Of a DNA stretch of 64,000 bases, positions 10,921 through 20,973 are shown piece after piece. Every line of letters starts with the position of its first letter. Positions within the stretch are counted from its first letter, which is position 1. The notes beneath the pieces were generated by a model, which was not told the origin of the DNA, made no database searches, and saw only the letters and a list, made by a program, of their open reading frames with translations. This DNA is from Periplaneta americana. Taxonomy: Eukaryota; Arthropoda; Insecta; Blattodea; Blattidae. Made by a program: the position numbers and the translations under genes. Location: NCBI RefSeq assembly GCF_040183065.1, contig NC_091118.1, forward strand, positions 212,405,029 through 212,469,028, in the 5' to 3' direction.

Positions 10921-11384
10921 ATACAAATCTGGCTTTCAGGTAGTAGCTCCCTGTAAAGCAGGTTTGAATAATTTCAAGGAAAAATTGTTCCGGGGCCGGG
11001 TATCGATCCCGGGACCCTTTGCTTAGCGTGCGAACACTCTTTCGACTGAGCTACCCCAGGAACTATACACGACACCGTCACAATTTTTCCTTTGTATCCA
11101 CACAACTCAAATGAGCTGACCAGATGCCAGAACTCAACTATGAGTTCGTTACTGGAGGTACATTAACAGAAAGCCACAATTTAAGTCACACAGTATTGTG
11201 TGCACTCATAGTTGAGTTCTGGCGTCTGGTCAGCTCATTTAGTCGTGTAGATACAAAGGAAAAATTGTGACTGTGTCGTGTATAGTTCCTGGGGTAGCTC
11301 AGTTGGAAGAGTGTTCGCGTGCTAAGCGAAGGGTCCCAGGACCGATACCCGGCCCCGGAACAATTTTTACTTGAAATTATTCAA
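10921..11384. mobile_element. 464-bp insertion with long tRNA-like inverted arms
   Basis: Direct repeats ACTTCAGTTGCT at 10909-10920 and 11385-11396 (12 bp) bound the insertion. Arms of about 187 bp (10962-11151 and about 11205-11384) are near-perfect inverted copies around a loop of about 50 bp. Each arm holds one tRNA-like unit with its 3' end facing outward: minus strand about 10986-11062, plus strand about 11288-11362. The plus unit has TAGCTCAGTTGGAAGAGTG (box A), the stem TTCGC/GCGAA around loop GTGCTAA (anticodon GCT), a box B-like GGACCGATACCCGG and a partly paired acceptor. The left box B, read on minus, is better kept (GGATCGATACCCGG). Confidence 0.75.
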
Positions 11385-11396
11385 ACTTCAGTTGCT

Positions 11397-12448
11397 GTTT
11401 ATGCAGTAGCCTCACAAGCTGCTGGCAGTAGCACTACTTTTTATCAAGATGTGATTGGCAATTGATTCCAATCAGTCTTAATTTTGATCCTAGATAACAT
11501 TTTTTCTTACTGTACATAATGTCTAGTAATGAACCTATTGAGTGCAATGTTATAGAACAGTAAAATTTGGAAATTTTCTACAAGCACCTTTACTTCTTTA
11601 TGTATGTGTCACAGGAACAAAAAATGCATGTTTTAATGAATGTTTCATATTCACAAAACACAAATGAGCCTAACAAGTAGTAGAAGAAAATTTAATTGGC
11701 ATTACAAAGTGAAGATTTCAAAACATTGCGGAAGAACATTTGATTAAACACCAGGAGGATGACCCTGAGTACGATTTATAAACTACAAGGTACATTTTTC
11801 TATAATAATTATTCAAAACTTCATTTAGACACTATTATTTCATCTACAAGATTTTAAACTAGGTTATCAGACTTTTTTTCCACCATTTCCGGGAACATGT
11901 TAAAAAAACCAGATTACTTTCAACATTTCTGTCAGTTCACCATTCACTGAATACAGTAGTTCCCAACCTTTTGAGAGTCACGGATCCCTTAAGGTTCCTA
12001 CTTGATGTTGGCGGACTCCCAAAAATATTTTGCATAATTCAGGTCCATAAATGTGTTCTACTCATTACATATTTTCAGCAGTTAAAAAAGACTTTGAACA
12101 CTTAGAAATCCACCTCTTCAATTGCGCATTTACTACTCTTTTATATCACTGTTTGATTATGGATTGTAGATAGCAAATGCTACGAGTAACAGACTTTTTT
12201 AATTTTATGTCACAAATCTCAATTCGTGTAGAGAAATTAGTGTGATTCATTATGGAAGGTAAAAGAAACATTTAAACAAAACTCTTGTCAAAATGATATT
12301 TAATTTCCATGTTCTCTTGAACACCAATAGTTTTCATGAACATGGGCTTATAGAAATTATTGCTTTTGTTTCAGTGTGAACATGGGTAATATTTTAGGTC
12401 TTTTTTCTGTATAAGATATATTTTTTGTGAACCATAATGCCTCCATAA
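11397..12448. other. AT-rich DNA with one solo hAT-type terminus
   Basis: CAGTAGTTCCCAACCTTTTG at 11954 resembles the left end of Charlie-type hAT elements (CAGTGGTTCCCAACC). The following DNA to about 12020 continues that resemblance. No matching right end or 8-bp duplication was found, so it is at most a fragment. The rest is featureless. Confidence 0.35.
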
Positions 12449-12835
12449 TCAACGTAATAAAATACTGGAATTATAAATTACATGTACAACGTTATTTCTG
12501 GTGTAAATACATTGAGTAACAATACAGTTCTGAAATTTTAAAGTGTATATAGACTTGTCGCAGTAATGTCTTGGATAAAGAGGTATATTTTTCTGTACAG
12601 CTTTTGAACTGTCACATATTGAAATATTTCTGTATGTTTTTTGTATTTCGTTGTTGCTGTAACACCTACACTCCACACTACTTGCAAAATACACATGTTT
12701 ACTTATATAATTCGGCAACATACCAGTACTAGTGTTCCCTTTCATAGGAGGGTCAGTTAAAAATTTGATGGTACATGTTGGATACACAAGCTTATACTTA
12801 GTGGTTACCTTGATGAACATGTGAAATGAAAACAT
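12449..12835 (-). CDS. Unidentified Cys-rich open frame, possible exon
   Basis: The minus frame stays open for 128 codons in AT-rich DNA and contains seven cysteines, with ECRCYSN, SICDSS and RHYCDKS separated by polar segments, plus several N-x-S/T sites. That composition suggests an extracellular protein. I do not recognise a family. A possible donor-like or boundary site near 12465 is weak, and the frame could be a chance opening or part of an old transposon. Confidence 0.2.
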   Translation of the reverse strand: MFSFHMFIKVTTKYKLVYPTCTIKFLTDPPMKGNTSTGMLPNYISKHVYFASSVECRCYSNNEIQKTYRNISICDSSKAVQKNIPLYPRHYCDKSIYTLKFQNCIVTQCIYTRNNVVHVIYNSSILLR

Positions 12836-12990
12836 TGCAATATGTCACAAATGATGTTCCCATGACATGTAAAATACGTTCTTTTATGGAAGAGGGTGAA
12901 AAACTATCTGTGATTTATAACTCTGAAATTGTATTCAAAGTTTTAAATAAATTAATTTTTGGATAAAAATTATAGTTATTCATGATAGAA

Positions 12991-13136
12991 TATTAGACTA
13001 TAGGCTTTCACGGCTGGCGTAAATAGGAGAAAAGTTTTCCGGCCCTGTGGTGAAGATGGTCACCGCAGCAGTGAACAAAATGTTTGGTCACACAACCAAC
13101 GGACCATGGCCTCATAGCCCGGAAAACTTTTCTCCT
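12991..13136 (+). mobile_element. Solo Penelope-like terminal repeat (146 bp)
   Basis: Direct repeats ATTCATGATAGAA at 12978-12990 and 13137-13149 (13 bp) flank it. It begins near AGGCTTTCACGGCTGG (13003), matching the start of the Penelope-like element at 61508. Its middle, GGTGAAGATGGTCACCGCAG through GGACCATGGCCTCATAGCCC, aligns with the right arm there (CACTGAAGATGTCTGCCGCA to GACCATGGCATCTTAGCC). Short inverted ends, GGAGAAAAGTTTTCC and its complement, close it. It keeps the pLTR layout of the larger element but is a different subfamily. Confidence 0.65.
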
Positions 13137-13150
13137 ATTCATGATAGAAG

Positions 13151-13333
13151 CACAGTCTAGTATATACAGTCACGAAGCTCAATACGTAGTAAATATGCAA
13201 ACATTAGATAGTTGCTCACCACTAGGATCGCTAATATCGCCTCATTACAGACAATGCGAAATAGTACCGGCCCAGTCTATTGTTTCTAGCACCCTCAAAA
13301 CTCAAGCTTCGTGACTGTATATAGTAGACTGTG
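13151..13333. mobile_element. MITE family M (CACAGTCTAG termini), full copy
   Basis: The left end CACAGTCTAGTATATACAGT and right end ACTGTATATAGTAGACTGTG are inverted repeats, each followed inward by CACGAAGCT or its complement. The flanks ATAGAAG at 13144-13150 and 13334-13340 are a 7-bp duplication. It sits against the right duplication of the Penelope-like repeat. Related copies are at 29077, 32414-32581 and 58034-58500. No coding capacity. Confidence 0.8.
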
Positions 13334-13618
13334 ATAGAAGTTCGTAAAGGTTCTCTTTTTTTGGCACGAGTGTAAAAGATGTAAAACTAGGTGAAGCCGA
13401 GTTACACAAACACATGAGGCCCAAAAAAGATAATTTTACGAATGTGTATAATACAATGTCTTTTCTATGATAGCACAAATTTGGCATTGAATAATTATTT
13501 CAAGTTGGAGAGGTTATAAGATCATGATTTCACAGCCGTCTGAACTTAGAACTATTAAGACAGTACTCTATAACAGAGTCGCCAGTATGAAAGGATAATT
13601 CCAAGCCTTTGGCGTGAG

Positions 13619-13692
13619 ACGATCTCGATAACTCAGTGGTAGAGTGCTTGACCGGAGTACAGGGAGTCGCAGGTTCGAATCCCGCTCGAGGT
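13619..13692 (+). mobile_element. tRNA-like sequence (SINE head or tRNA pseudogene)
   Basis: GATCTCG pairs with CGAGGTT as an acceptor stem. ACTC...GAGT forms a D-arm around AGTGGTA, and GCAGGTTCGAATCCCG forms box B. The anticodon arm is imperfect: the loop CCGGAGT lacks the invariant U33 and the stem has an A-A mismatch. A real tRNA gene is therefore unlikely. No clear SINE body follows. Confidence 0.55.
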
Positions 13693-13699
13693 TATGAAA

Positions 13700-14190
13700 T
13701 TTTTCTTTCATACCATGGCATGATTGTGACTATATTAGATTTAAATTCATTATTAAGAAATAAGTACCCATGGAATTACAGCCTGCTTTATTCACAATAA
13801 TTTCAATCTGTTGGGTAGCAACAATTTCATTCACCTGTCCTCAAAGACTTGCTATTATATACATGGATATGTGAGAGAGAAATATGTGAGAAAGTTTGAT
13901 AAAGTTATTGCAGCAATGTTGCATGTTAGAAACAGAGCAAATCGAGAACGAAACTAGAGCAGAAAATATTTCGTAGATGTCTAAACTGGCCACATTTTAC
14001 CTTCAGAGAATTTTACACTGAGCGACTCCATGAATCATAAGCAGTGAAAAATATAGTGGGACTGCATTGGTGGTAATGCAGCTCATGTGGGTACCTCTTT
14101 GTTACTTGTTAGCTTAAACAACAAGTTTAAGCCCCCTCACCACGACAAGGTGAGTACCCACGAGAGGGTACAAACATGTTCAAACATTTT
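13700..14190. other. No recognisable feature
   Basis: AT-rich DNA without motifs or convincing open frames, up to the LINE fragment that begins near 14193. Confidence 0.35.
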
Positions 14191-14192
14191 TA

Positions 14193-14560
14193 ACAAGAGC
14201 CAGAACAGGTCATATTGTCGCTCAATTGTACCTACACCGATTTCACATTTCTGATAATTCTACTTGTCTGTGGTGTAATAATCATGATGAAGATCTGGAA
14301 CACATTCTTCTATACTGTCCATCCATAAATCACAAAAGAAGTAAATTAAAATCATCAGTACCAGTTGCACAAGACACAGCCCTGCAGTATATATTGACTA
14401 CACCCCAACTCTGGCTACTAGCAACAGGCATCTATAATGAACACCCATCAAAATACTCCTCATTTCTCGTGAAAAGCAACAACTGAATAGACTACAGTGG
14501 ACTTTATGTTGTCAGCAAACAGCTGGATACATTAAGAAGATAGATTGATTGATTAAACTG
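14193..14560 (+). mobile_element. LINE 3' end with terminal zinc-knuckle
   Basis: A frame open from about 14193 to the stop near 14486 reads TRARTGHIVAQLYLHRFHIS, then CLWCNNHDEDLEHILLYCP. This is the C-terminal CxxC...H....C motif of reverse-transcriptase polyproteins. Untranslated sequence follows and ends in a short GATT repeat near 14540-14550, a plausible LINE tail. Only the last 95 residues or so survive. Confidence 0.75.
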
Positions 14561-14906
14561 GCCATATAATTTACATTTCCTTTGACAGAGCATAAAGTGA
14601 TTACTTAATTTTTTACGCAGTGATATCAGCTGGTAAAATACACTGTCGTAAAAAAAATATATTTATTTCTCGCTTGTAAACTATTTGCCTGCAAAGTTCA
14701 GGATTTAATTTGTTCCATTCTGATGATGTAGTTTTATAAAGTGAAGGATGCTCTCTTTTAAGAAAAAAAATATCAGGAACACAGATACAGAAAAGCTTCG
14801 TGTTGAAATAGGCTATTCATTTTTTGGGATTCTGTTAGTGGCTAGATGTTTTCTTTTTATCAGTTTATCCACTTTGTGATGATCTTGTTGAGAGTGATGA
14901 CATGGC
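14561..14906. other. No recognisable feature
   Basis: AT-rich DNA between a LINE tail and a MITE. Nothing supported. Confidence 0.35.
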
Positions 14907-14910
14907 ATAG

Positions 14911-15416
14911 AGCGTATTTCGAATATCACCGGTGAGCAATCCGATGGCATCACGGTGTTCCGAATTCCACCGATGACGTCATTGATGCTGCACCGGTGCC
15001 ATCAACTTGCAGAGGTGGTGGCAGTCTCCATCAGCCGCCATCAGTGAATCTGATTGGTTCTTGTATAGGGCGGGAATTAGCAGACGAATAACATCGTGCA
15101 CTGTTGTGTCATGGCGGTGTGTTCTGCTGTATTGTTTGTAATGAGCACAACGTAAAAACAATATGTTAATGGCTTATGAGCGAACATGTCAACGGACCAG
15201 TTATTACTACCGGTTCAAGAAATAAATTGTTTATGCTATCTTTTCTTTGAACGAGATGGGAGTACGAAAATTTCGCAAAATTTTGCTAGCGTAGCGCAGA
15301 CAACAACTTGTACAGTCGCCATGACAGCCATCGATCCTTCCAGCAGTTTTGTTCCTTATTTCGCTGCAACGTGACATCATTGATGCCACCGGACCAGTGA
15401 GATTCGGAATACGCTG
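14911..15416. mobile_element. MITE family X, uninterrupted copy (506 bp)
   Basis: The left end AGCGTATTTCGAATATCACC and right end GGAATACGCTG are inverted repeats. A second inverted block inside contains GATGACGTCATTGATG and its relatives. The flanks ATAG (14907-14910, 15417-15420) form a 4-bp duplication. A second copy at 49211-49968 has a 4-bp duplication ATTG. The 4-bp target fits neither hAT nor Tc1/mariner, so the superfamily is undetermined. The short frames inside are not genes. Confidence 0.8.
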
Positions 15417-15479
15417 ATAGCTTTTAAATTGTCTAACTTATGTATATTTATTAACAGTGTTCGAAGGGGAGGGGAAAGC

Positions 15480-15566
15480 TTGGGAATTTCAGGAATCGAA
15501 CCTGGGACTTCATGTAGCGTAGTTAGAAACTCTGACCATTAGCCCATGAGGCTGGTCTTGTGGGCT
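15480..15566 (-). mobile_element. tRNA-like SINE fragment
   Basis: Read on the minus strand, CCATGAGCCTAATGGTCAGA is followed by CCCAGGTTCGATTCCTGAAA. These are box A- and box B-like motifs at tRNA spacing. No SINE body is evident, and it abuts the SINE at 15581-15925. Confidence 0.5.
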
Positions 15567-15580
15567 AACATAAAGTAATA

Positions 15581-15925
15581 AATAATCCGTGGCGCTACAG
15601 CCCGTGAAGGGCCTAGACCGACCAGCCAGCTGCTGGCCTCACACCCACATGCCGAAGTAGAGGTGGACGATCATCCAACCAGAATGGAGGTATCGTGTGG
15701 TTAGCACGATGATCCCCCCAGCCGTTATAGCTGGTATTCGCAACCGGATTTCTCTACCTATCGTAGCTCCCCAAGTGCATCACGATGCTGGGTGGGCACC
15801 GGTCCCATACACTGGCCGAAATTTCATGAGAAAATTTCTTCCCCCATGAGGACTCGAACCAGCGCGCATTCCGTAACGCGAGTCCTAGGCAGGATGCATT
15901 AGACCGCGACACCACGGCGCGGGAC
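15581..15925 (-). mobile_element. SINE family C, complete copy with 14-bp duplication
   Basis: AACATAAAGTAATA at 15567-15580 and 15926-15939 is a perfect 14-bp target duplication. On the minus strand the element starts GTCCCGCGCCGTGGTGTCGC, has box B-like GCTGGTTCGAGTCC, and runs to CTACGGATTATT-type 3' sequence with a short ATT tail. The same family recurs at 48231-48615 and as a fragment at 35511-35590. It makes a misleading minus-strand frame containing LALRNARWFESSW. Confidence 0.9.
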
Positions 15926-16154
15926 AACATAAAGTAATACAATTGTAAAAATCTATAATATGCCTGTAAAAATACTCAAGACTGAAAGTTATAAAATAAT
16001 TCTCTGAAGTGTATAATTTCTATGAAATCGTTGAAGATAACTGTACATAATTCTCGAAAAAAGAAGCTCTATTAATTCATATAATTACAGATTCGCTAAA
16101 CAGCTTACATAACATTCTTCAATGTAGTTCATAAAAGCACACTAGGCCTATTTG

Positions 16155-17441
16155 CAGTGGCGATTCCTCGGGGGAGGGAAGGGAGGAACGTCCTCCTCAC
16201 ATTTTCTTCTTTTGAAAGTAAATACCAAATAAAATATGTGCCTTGAAATTCGAGGAAGATTCGATAATTTTTAAGCTCACAGCTATAAGAGAAACTCGGT
16301 TGATCGAGTTTTAAAAGACACGCGCTCATGTGCTGTAGAAAACTGTGAGAAAGATGCGAGATTGTCTGTATGGAGGAAAAGCACTCCATTCCTCCTCTAC
16401 TGCAGTTAGCACACATAGACAACAGCGCACTAGCGGCCAGAGAAAGAAGCAGAGTTTTAAAGCGAGTAAATGAACGGAGAGGGAGGACATCCTCCTCTGA
16501 CTCAGTCATGGACGGGAAATAGAAACCGACTGGTCGTGCAGCAAGCTCGCTACTGCTGCCATCTAACGATGTTGCATTCAACCAGACTATAACACATCTA
16601 GGAGGAGACACAACAAAAACAGTTTTGATGCAACGCTATGAAAGACATCATGTAAACTTTTTTTAAATTGTAAATCAAAAATATTATTCATTGCACTTTA
16701 TATAGCCTACTATTCATGGTTTGAAACTTTCGTGGATATTTTAAAGTTAAAGTCGGATTTACGTAAAACAAAGAGGAAGTAGTTCTACGTAGTTGGCCCC
16801 TGAAATTTACTTTATTCATTGTTTACTAGACAGGGCAACAGCCAAGTTGTCAGTTTTGTACAAATATATTTGAAACTGAAAGTAGGTACTCCAAACTACA
16901 TCATTTTTAACATAAAAAATTAATCGGCCACTGGCAGCTTTGAACAATAATGATAGTATGACTTTACAAGAACTGACATTCTTGAAAAGCATGTGATACT
17001 GAACTTGTAAAATGTACATGTGGCAACACAGACCACTTGGGTGGGTGCAGTGTTCTCGCTTTCCTCAGATTATTTCCCATTCCCATTTCCATTTCCGTAA
17101 AACGGTTCCGGTTACGAGTTAGTAGCTAGTCTCTTCCAATGCGTGTGATACTGTAGTGTGCTCGAAAAATGCTACGAGGTTGTGAATTTCCTTGTAATTG
17201 TTAATTTGCGTAATTATTCAACAATGAATGGAAGTGAAAACATAATATATTTTGGACAATTTAGGAAACACAGTTTACAAGAACAGATTATTGCTATACA
17301 GAAGGGAAGGCCAACCCCAACAATACCTGGTCTTACATGTATGCATGTAGGCTAATTTGTAGCATGTTTCATTCAAGAAGGTGTCATTTCGTGCTGTTAA
17401 CTTCTTTCCTCCTCTTAAGAAATATGCAGGAGCTGCCACTG
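16155..17441. mobile_element. hAT element, non-autonomous (1287 bp)
   Basis: CCTATTTG at 16147-16154 and 17442-17449 is a perfect 8-bp duplication. The ends CAGTGGCGATTCC and (complement) CAGTGGCAGCTCC form short TIRs of hAT type. The + frame at 17158-17355 encodes YFGQFRKHSLQEQIIAIQKG followed by RPTPTIPGL, resembling the N-terminal part of ZMYM/TTF-zinc-finger-bearing hAT proteins. The catalytic and dimerisation regions are absent. Confidence 0.88.
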
Positions 17442-17734
17442 CCTATTTGTCCTCATACCTTTAAATAACTAAAGACTGAACTTGACACAATGTTAGAAAA
17501 TCTAAGAGGATTTTCAGATACTGACTGATCTTAGACCTCGGATTTTAGGTTAAATGCCTCGCTTGGTTAACAAGTGTCTTGTCACGGTATAATGCCCTGC
17601 TTTTTTTTTTTAAGGAAAATCCTTCCCCCTTCCGCCCCCCCCCCCCCAATCTAGCAATCCTACCAAATTACAATGGCCTACTTCATGACCCTAGTTTAGA
17701 CCACATCACAGGAGGTTCAGTCATACATGAATTA

Positions 17735-17986
17735 GTCCACAGCTGTGGAGTAACGGTCAGCACATTTGGCTGCAAAACCAGGTGGCCCGGGTTCGATTCC
17801 CTGTCGGGCAAGTTACCTGGTTGAGGTTCTTTCCAGGGTTTTCCCCTCAACCCAATATGAGCAAATGCTGGGTAACTTTCGGTGCTGGACCCCGGACTCA
17901 TTTCACTGGCATTATCACCTTCATCTCATTCAGACGCTAAATAACCAAAGATGTTGATAAAGTGTCGTAAAATAACCTACTATTAA
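17735..17986 (+). mobile_element. SINE family D copy 1
   Basis: The head CTGTGGAGTAACGGTCAGCA and box B GGGTTCGATTCCCTG define the tRNA-derived part. The conserved body reads through GAGCAAATGCTGGGTAAC and ends AAATAACCTACTATTAAAA. CATGAATTA-like sequence on the left resembles CATGAGTTA on the right, so the duplication is imperfect. Six copies of this family lie in the window. Confidence 0.88.
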
Positions 17987-17989
17987 AAA

Positions 17990-18608
17990 AGAAGTCATGA
18001 GTTAAAGAACCTCTAATCCAAAGATAATTGGTTTTCAGAAAATCCCGAAAAAACAAGTCTTTTAATATAAAACTATAAAATTTAAACTCCAATGCCTGAC
18101 ACTCCAATTTTAAGCTTTTATTTCGGCCTGGCACTTAATTTGAAAATTCAATAAGTTAATACAATATCTTATACCATAATACAGTGATTTAAGACTACCA
18201 GTAATTCTTTGCCACCAATTCCTATACTGCTTTGAATGTAAATAGATTCCGGCATAAGATCGTCAACCTTTTCTCTACTACGTTAAATTTTTGTGCTGAA
18301 TAACATGCAGTTTGAAAGTATCTTTAAATGAAGTACAACTGCTACTAACAACAGTCTTTCCAAAACATATTCTAATATCAGGAGTCCTTTAATGTCATAT
18401 ATATTATTTCTCTAGCAAAATTTTCATTTCCTATCTTATTTAATAAAGAATTTTAATTGAATGTCAGCTATTGGAACCTTCACCTTATAATTTGGTATCA
18501 AAATATCACTCATACTAAATGTTATGTGATGAAAAGTTTTGTCCTGTTGAAATATTGTATGTTATTGAAATAGGACTATAAATATCATACCTCTGAAACA
18601 TCAAGTTC
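17990..18608. other. No recognisable feature
   Basis: AT-rich DNA between a SINE and a hAT element. Confidence 0.35.
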
Positions 18609-18616
18609 ATTCTGTA

Positions 18617-19422
18617 CAGGGGCGATTTCTCAGGGCATGCTATGCTTGCTGCGCAAGCCCAATATTTTCTTATAATGTGTATTTCTCAAAATGGCTTTAC
18701 GTACATTAAAATTTATTTTGATTTTTGGAATACTGTATAGGCGTAATACCATCCGCAGGTTGCACACCGCAAGTATCGCTACGCTTGCTCGTTTCTCGGA
18801 GCTACAGGAAAGACGTAGAAATAGCGAGAATATGATGCACGCGCAAGTGCCTTCCTCCTTGGTTCGTCCTAGGCGCACATGCTTCTGTTATGTGTTGTTT
18901 GAAGCTCTGGTCCGAGAGCTACACCAGCGACTATTTAACGTTACACAGAGCAGTACTGACAGTGGGAATGTGCTGTGATTTGCAGGTGCAATGTAATTGT
19001 ATGAGCAGAATGCATATGTTAGCTGCTGCATGTATTATTAATTCTTAAACATTAATTTTAAGTATTGCAATGAGTTCGGAATTGTGTGTGATTGAAACCT
19101 TACTATTAAATCCATTTTCCCGAAGGACTATTCAAGAGAAGACAGACATTATAGAGAATGTGTGTGCTCGTTCAGTGCAGCTCAATACTACAATATGCAT
19201 TGGTTGGCAGGGTCGAAAAAAACTAAATAAACTGTTTTGTTGGCCATGTTTGTTATATTATATCGAACTTCTACATCTGATAAGCGAATATGATCCATGA
19301 CTCATAATGATTTCATAATTATAAAATTGATTATTTTTAATAATTATGAATTATTATATCCTCCCATCTTCCCCTATGAATAAAAGAGCAAGCCTAACTT
19401 TCGTGACTAGCATTCGCCCCTG
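18617..19422 (+). mobile_element. hAT element, internally deleted (806 bp)
   Basis: ATTCTGTA at 18609-18616 and 19423-19430 is a perfect 8-bp duplication. The TIR is CAGGGGCGA at both ends, and AAGC/GCTTGC motifs recur just inside. The internal frame at 19070-19300 is a transposase remnant. Two ORFs near 18630-18978 on opposite strands overlap the left half and have no recognisable domain. Confidence 0.92.
19070..19300 (+). pseudogene. hAT transposase N-terminal fragment (TTF-type zinc finger region)
   Basis: The peptide contains LLLNPFSRRTIQEKTDIIEN and later IGWQGRKKLNKLFCWPCLLY. The second segment resembles the W-K-LFC-PCLLF core of the TTF-type zinc finger in ZMYM-like hAT transposases. 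The frame ends at 19300 before any RNase H-like catalytic block, so it cannot be a working transposase. Confidence 0.7.
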
Positions 19423-19499
19423 ATTCTGTAGTTATTTTAAGAATAACACTGAAAAAAAAATATGCAGTCTGGGAAAATAGAGAGATTCTTACTACTCAC

Positions 19500-19578
19500 C
19501 TTCATCCAGTCGAAGGCTCTGGTGGCACTGCTCCTTGAACAGCAGACACTCGAAGACCCATGTGCGGATGTTCTCCAT
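19500..19578 (-). CDS. Unidentified host-type 5' coding exon
   Basis: On the minus strand an ATG at 19578-19576 opens 26 codons reading MENIRTWVFECLLFKEQCHQ then SLRLDE. It ends at a consensus donor (G then GTGAGT, GT at 19499-19498), leaving phase 1. The GC content and codon choice differ from the AT-rich surroundings and look like a host exon. An in-frame stop lies 14 codons upstream of the ATG, so this Met is a plausible start unless an acceptor lies between. The family is not recognised. Downstream exons would lie at lower coordinates, possibly beyond a long repeat-filled intron. Confidence 0.5.
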
Positions 19579-19589
19579 TTCCAGTCTTA

Positions 19590-20325
19590 GTTTAAGTGGT
19601 TGACATAACAGAAGGCAAAGTCACACTTATTCACTCTTACACGAAGAAGATTGAATCAGTCTGTCACTTCACTAACATGAACAAGTTTGATAGAACTGTT
19701 CTACGTATTTATAAATGTTCTATGGTTCACTTCACTTCACTGGAATTGAAGTATCATATCAATATTTTCTTTATTAGTTTTGGAAGAATCACAAGAAGAT
19801 ATACTTTCAGTTCTTCTTGGCTTTATCCTTCAAGTTTACTTCGCACTAAAACCACAAGTCCACAAATAAGTCAAATAAATTTCTTCATCAGTGAACATCA
19901 CATTGCTGAATATAATAAACTGTGAATTTAGAATTAGACTTGAAGATATGTCCAATCTGAGTCAAACTATCCCTAGTCACGCCATCTTTATCTGATGTCT
20001 CTCATTCACACTTGATTAAATGCAGATATTGATGCATAATAAATTCTTCTGTAGGTAGACTGAATGGTATGTTCTGTTCTTTTTCCCTTTCTTTCCTATT
20101 TTATTGTTTATGCGTTCAATAAGTACTGTGACAAACAGCAGTCTTGTCTTATTCCTCCATTGAAGAAGATTTCCATCCCTATTTAACAAAAAAGATGCAA
20201 ACAGAATTAGCTTTTTCATACTTCGCATAATATGAGTAGGACTATGTCTGTCTCCATGGAAATGAAACAATAATTCTTCATTTTTCTCTATAGGCTACAC
20301 TTTTAACCAAATCCTAAATATTAAC
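19590..20325. other. No recognisable feature (possible 5' flank of the minus-strand exon)
   Basis: No repeat family or splice-bounded frame was seen. For the exon at 19500-19578 this is the upstream side and may contain its 5' UTR or promoter; no specific element can be named. Confidence 0.3.
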
Positions 20326-20327
20326 AC

Positions 20328-20965
20328 AGTAAGTAAAGAAGTGGGAAATTTAATCAGTGAAACAATAATCTATAGCCTACTAAATGATATTGTAAACAAC
20401 ATTTTTCTGATAATTTTCGCTTTAGCAAAAATAATTGTAACATGTATAATGAAATATCCTGAGACTGAAAATAGCATTTTTTTAATTTGTCTTGTAGGCT
20501 ATGTATTTCTGTATGTTAGCTTTTCACTCAATGGCTGGAGAGATTTCTATAAAAATTGGTACCGTTATGCAAAGTAAATTAGGTCCTACTTATATTTAGG
20601 TTATTTAGCATTCAAAATACTTTCTTTAAAAGAGAAGCAAACAAGTGGAAATATCACGCTTATTATTAATTTTTCACAAGTATGTTATATAATACACAAA
20701 TTCCACAATTTGGGACATCTGGCCGAAATCTATGGCTGACCACTGGGATCCAGAATGCAAAGCAGAGGTTAAATTAAAAAATTAAAATAAAGTACAATTT
20801 GATTTCTGAGAAAAATGAGAATGAACTTGTTTTAAAAAATGTTTCCGGCAAGTTTTATCCTGTGCAAAATTTTGATAGGGCTGATATTTAATGAGTTACA
20901 TAAGTTTTAAAATAACAATGCGTTTTATGTCGGTGATACCTCAATCAGATAACAATATTAATAAT
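20328..20965 (+). repeat. Tandem segmental duplication, unit 1
   Basis: AGTAAAGAAGTGGGAAATTT at the left starts a block of about 640 bp that recurs at 21975-22918 at high identity. A diverged third version lies at 22930-23115. Within it, TTTAATTTGTCTTGTAG resembles a splice acceptor and is followed by a frame with MLAFHSMAGEISIKIG, conserved in unit 2. In unit 1 a one-base difference (TATTTAG vs TATTTTAG) near 20595 introduces a stop. This may be the duplicated last exon of an unknown gene, or an old repeat. Confidence 0.6.
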
Positions 20966-20973
20966 AATAATAA

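Noticed and set aside
11288-11362. Functional tRNA gene with anticodon GCT
   Set aside because: The acceptor has a bulge, box B is altered, and it is one of two inverted copies in a bounded insertion. Better read as a mobile element part.
13619-13692. Possible functional tRNA gene
   Set aside because: The anticodon loop lacks U33 and its stem has an A-A mismatch; there is no Pol III terminator at the right place.
16129-16611. 160-codon minus-strand frame
   Set aside because: It overlaps the left end of a hAT element, including the TIR and duplication, and has no recognised domain.
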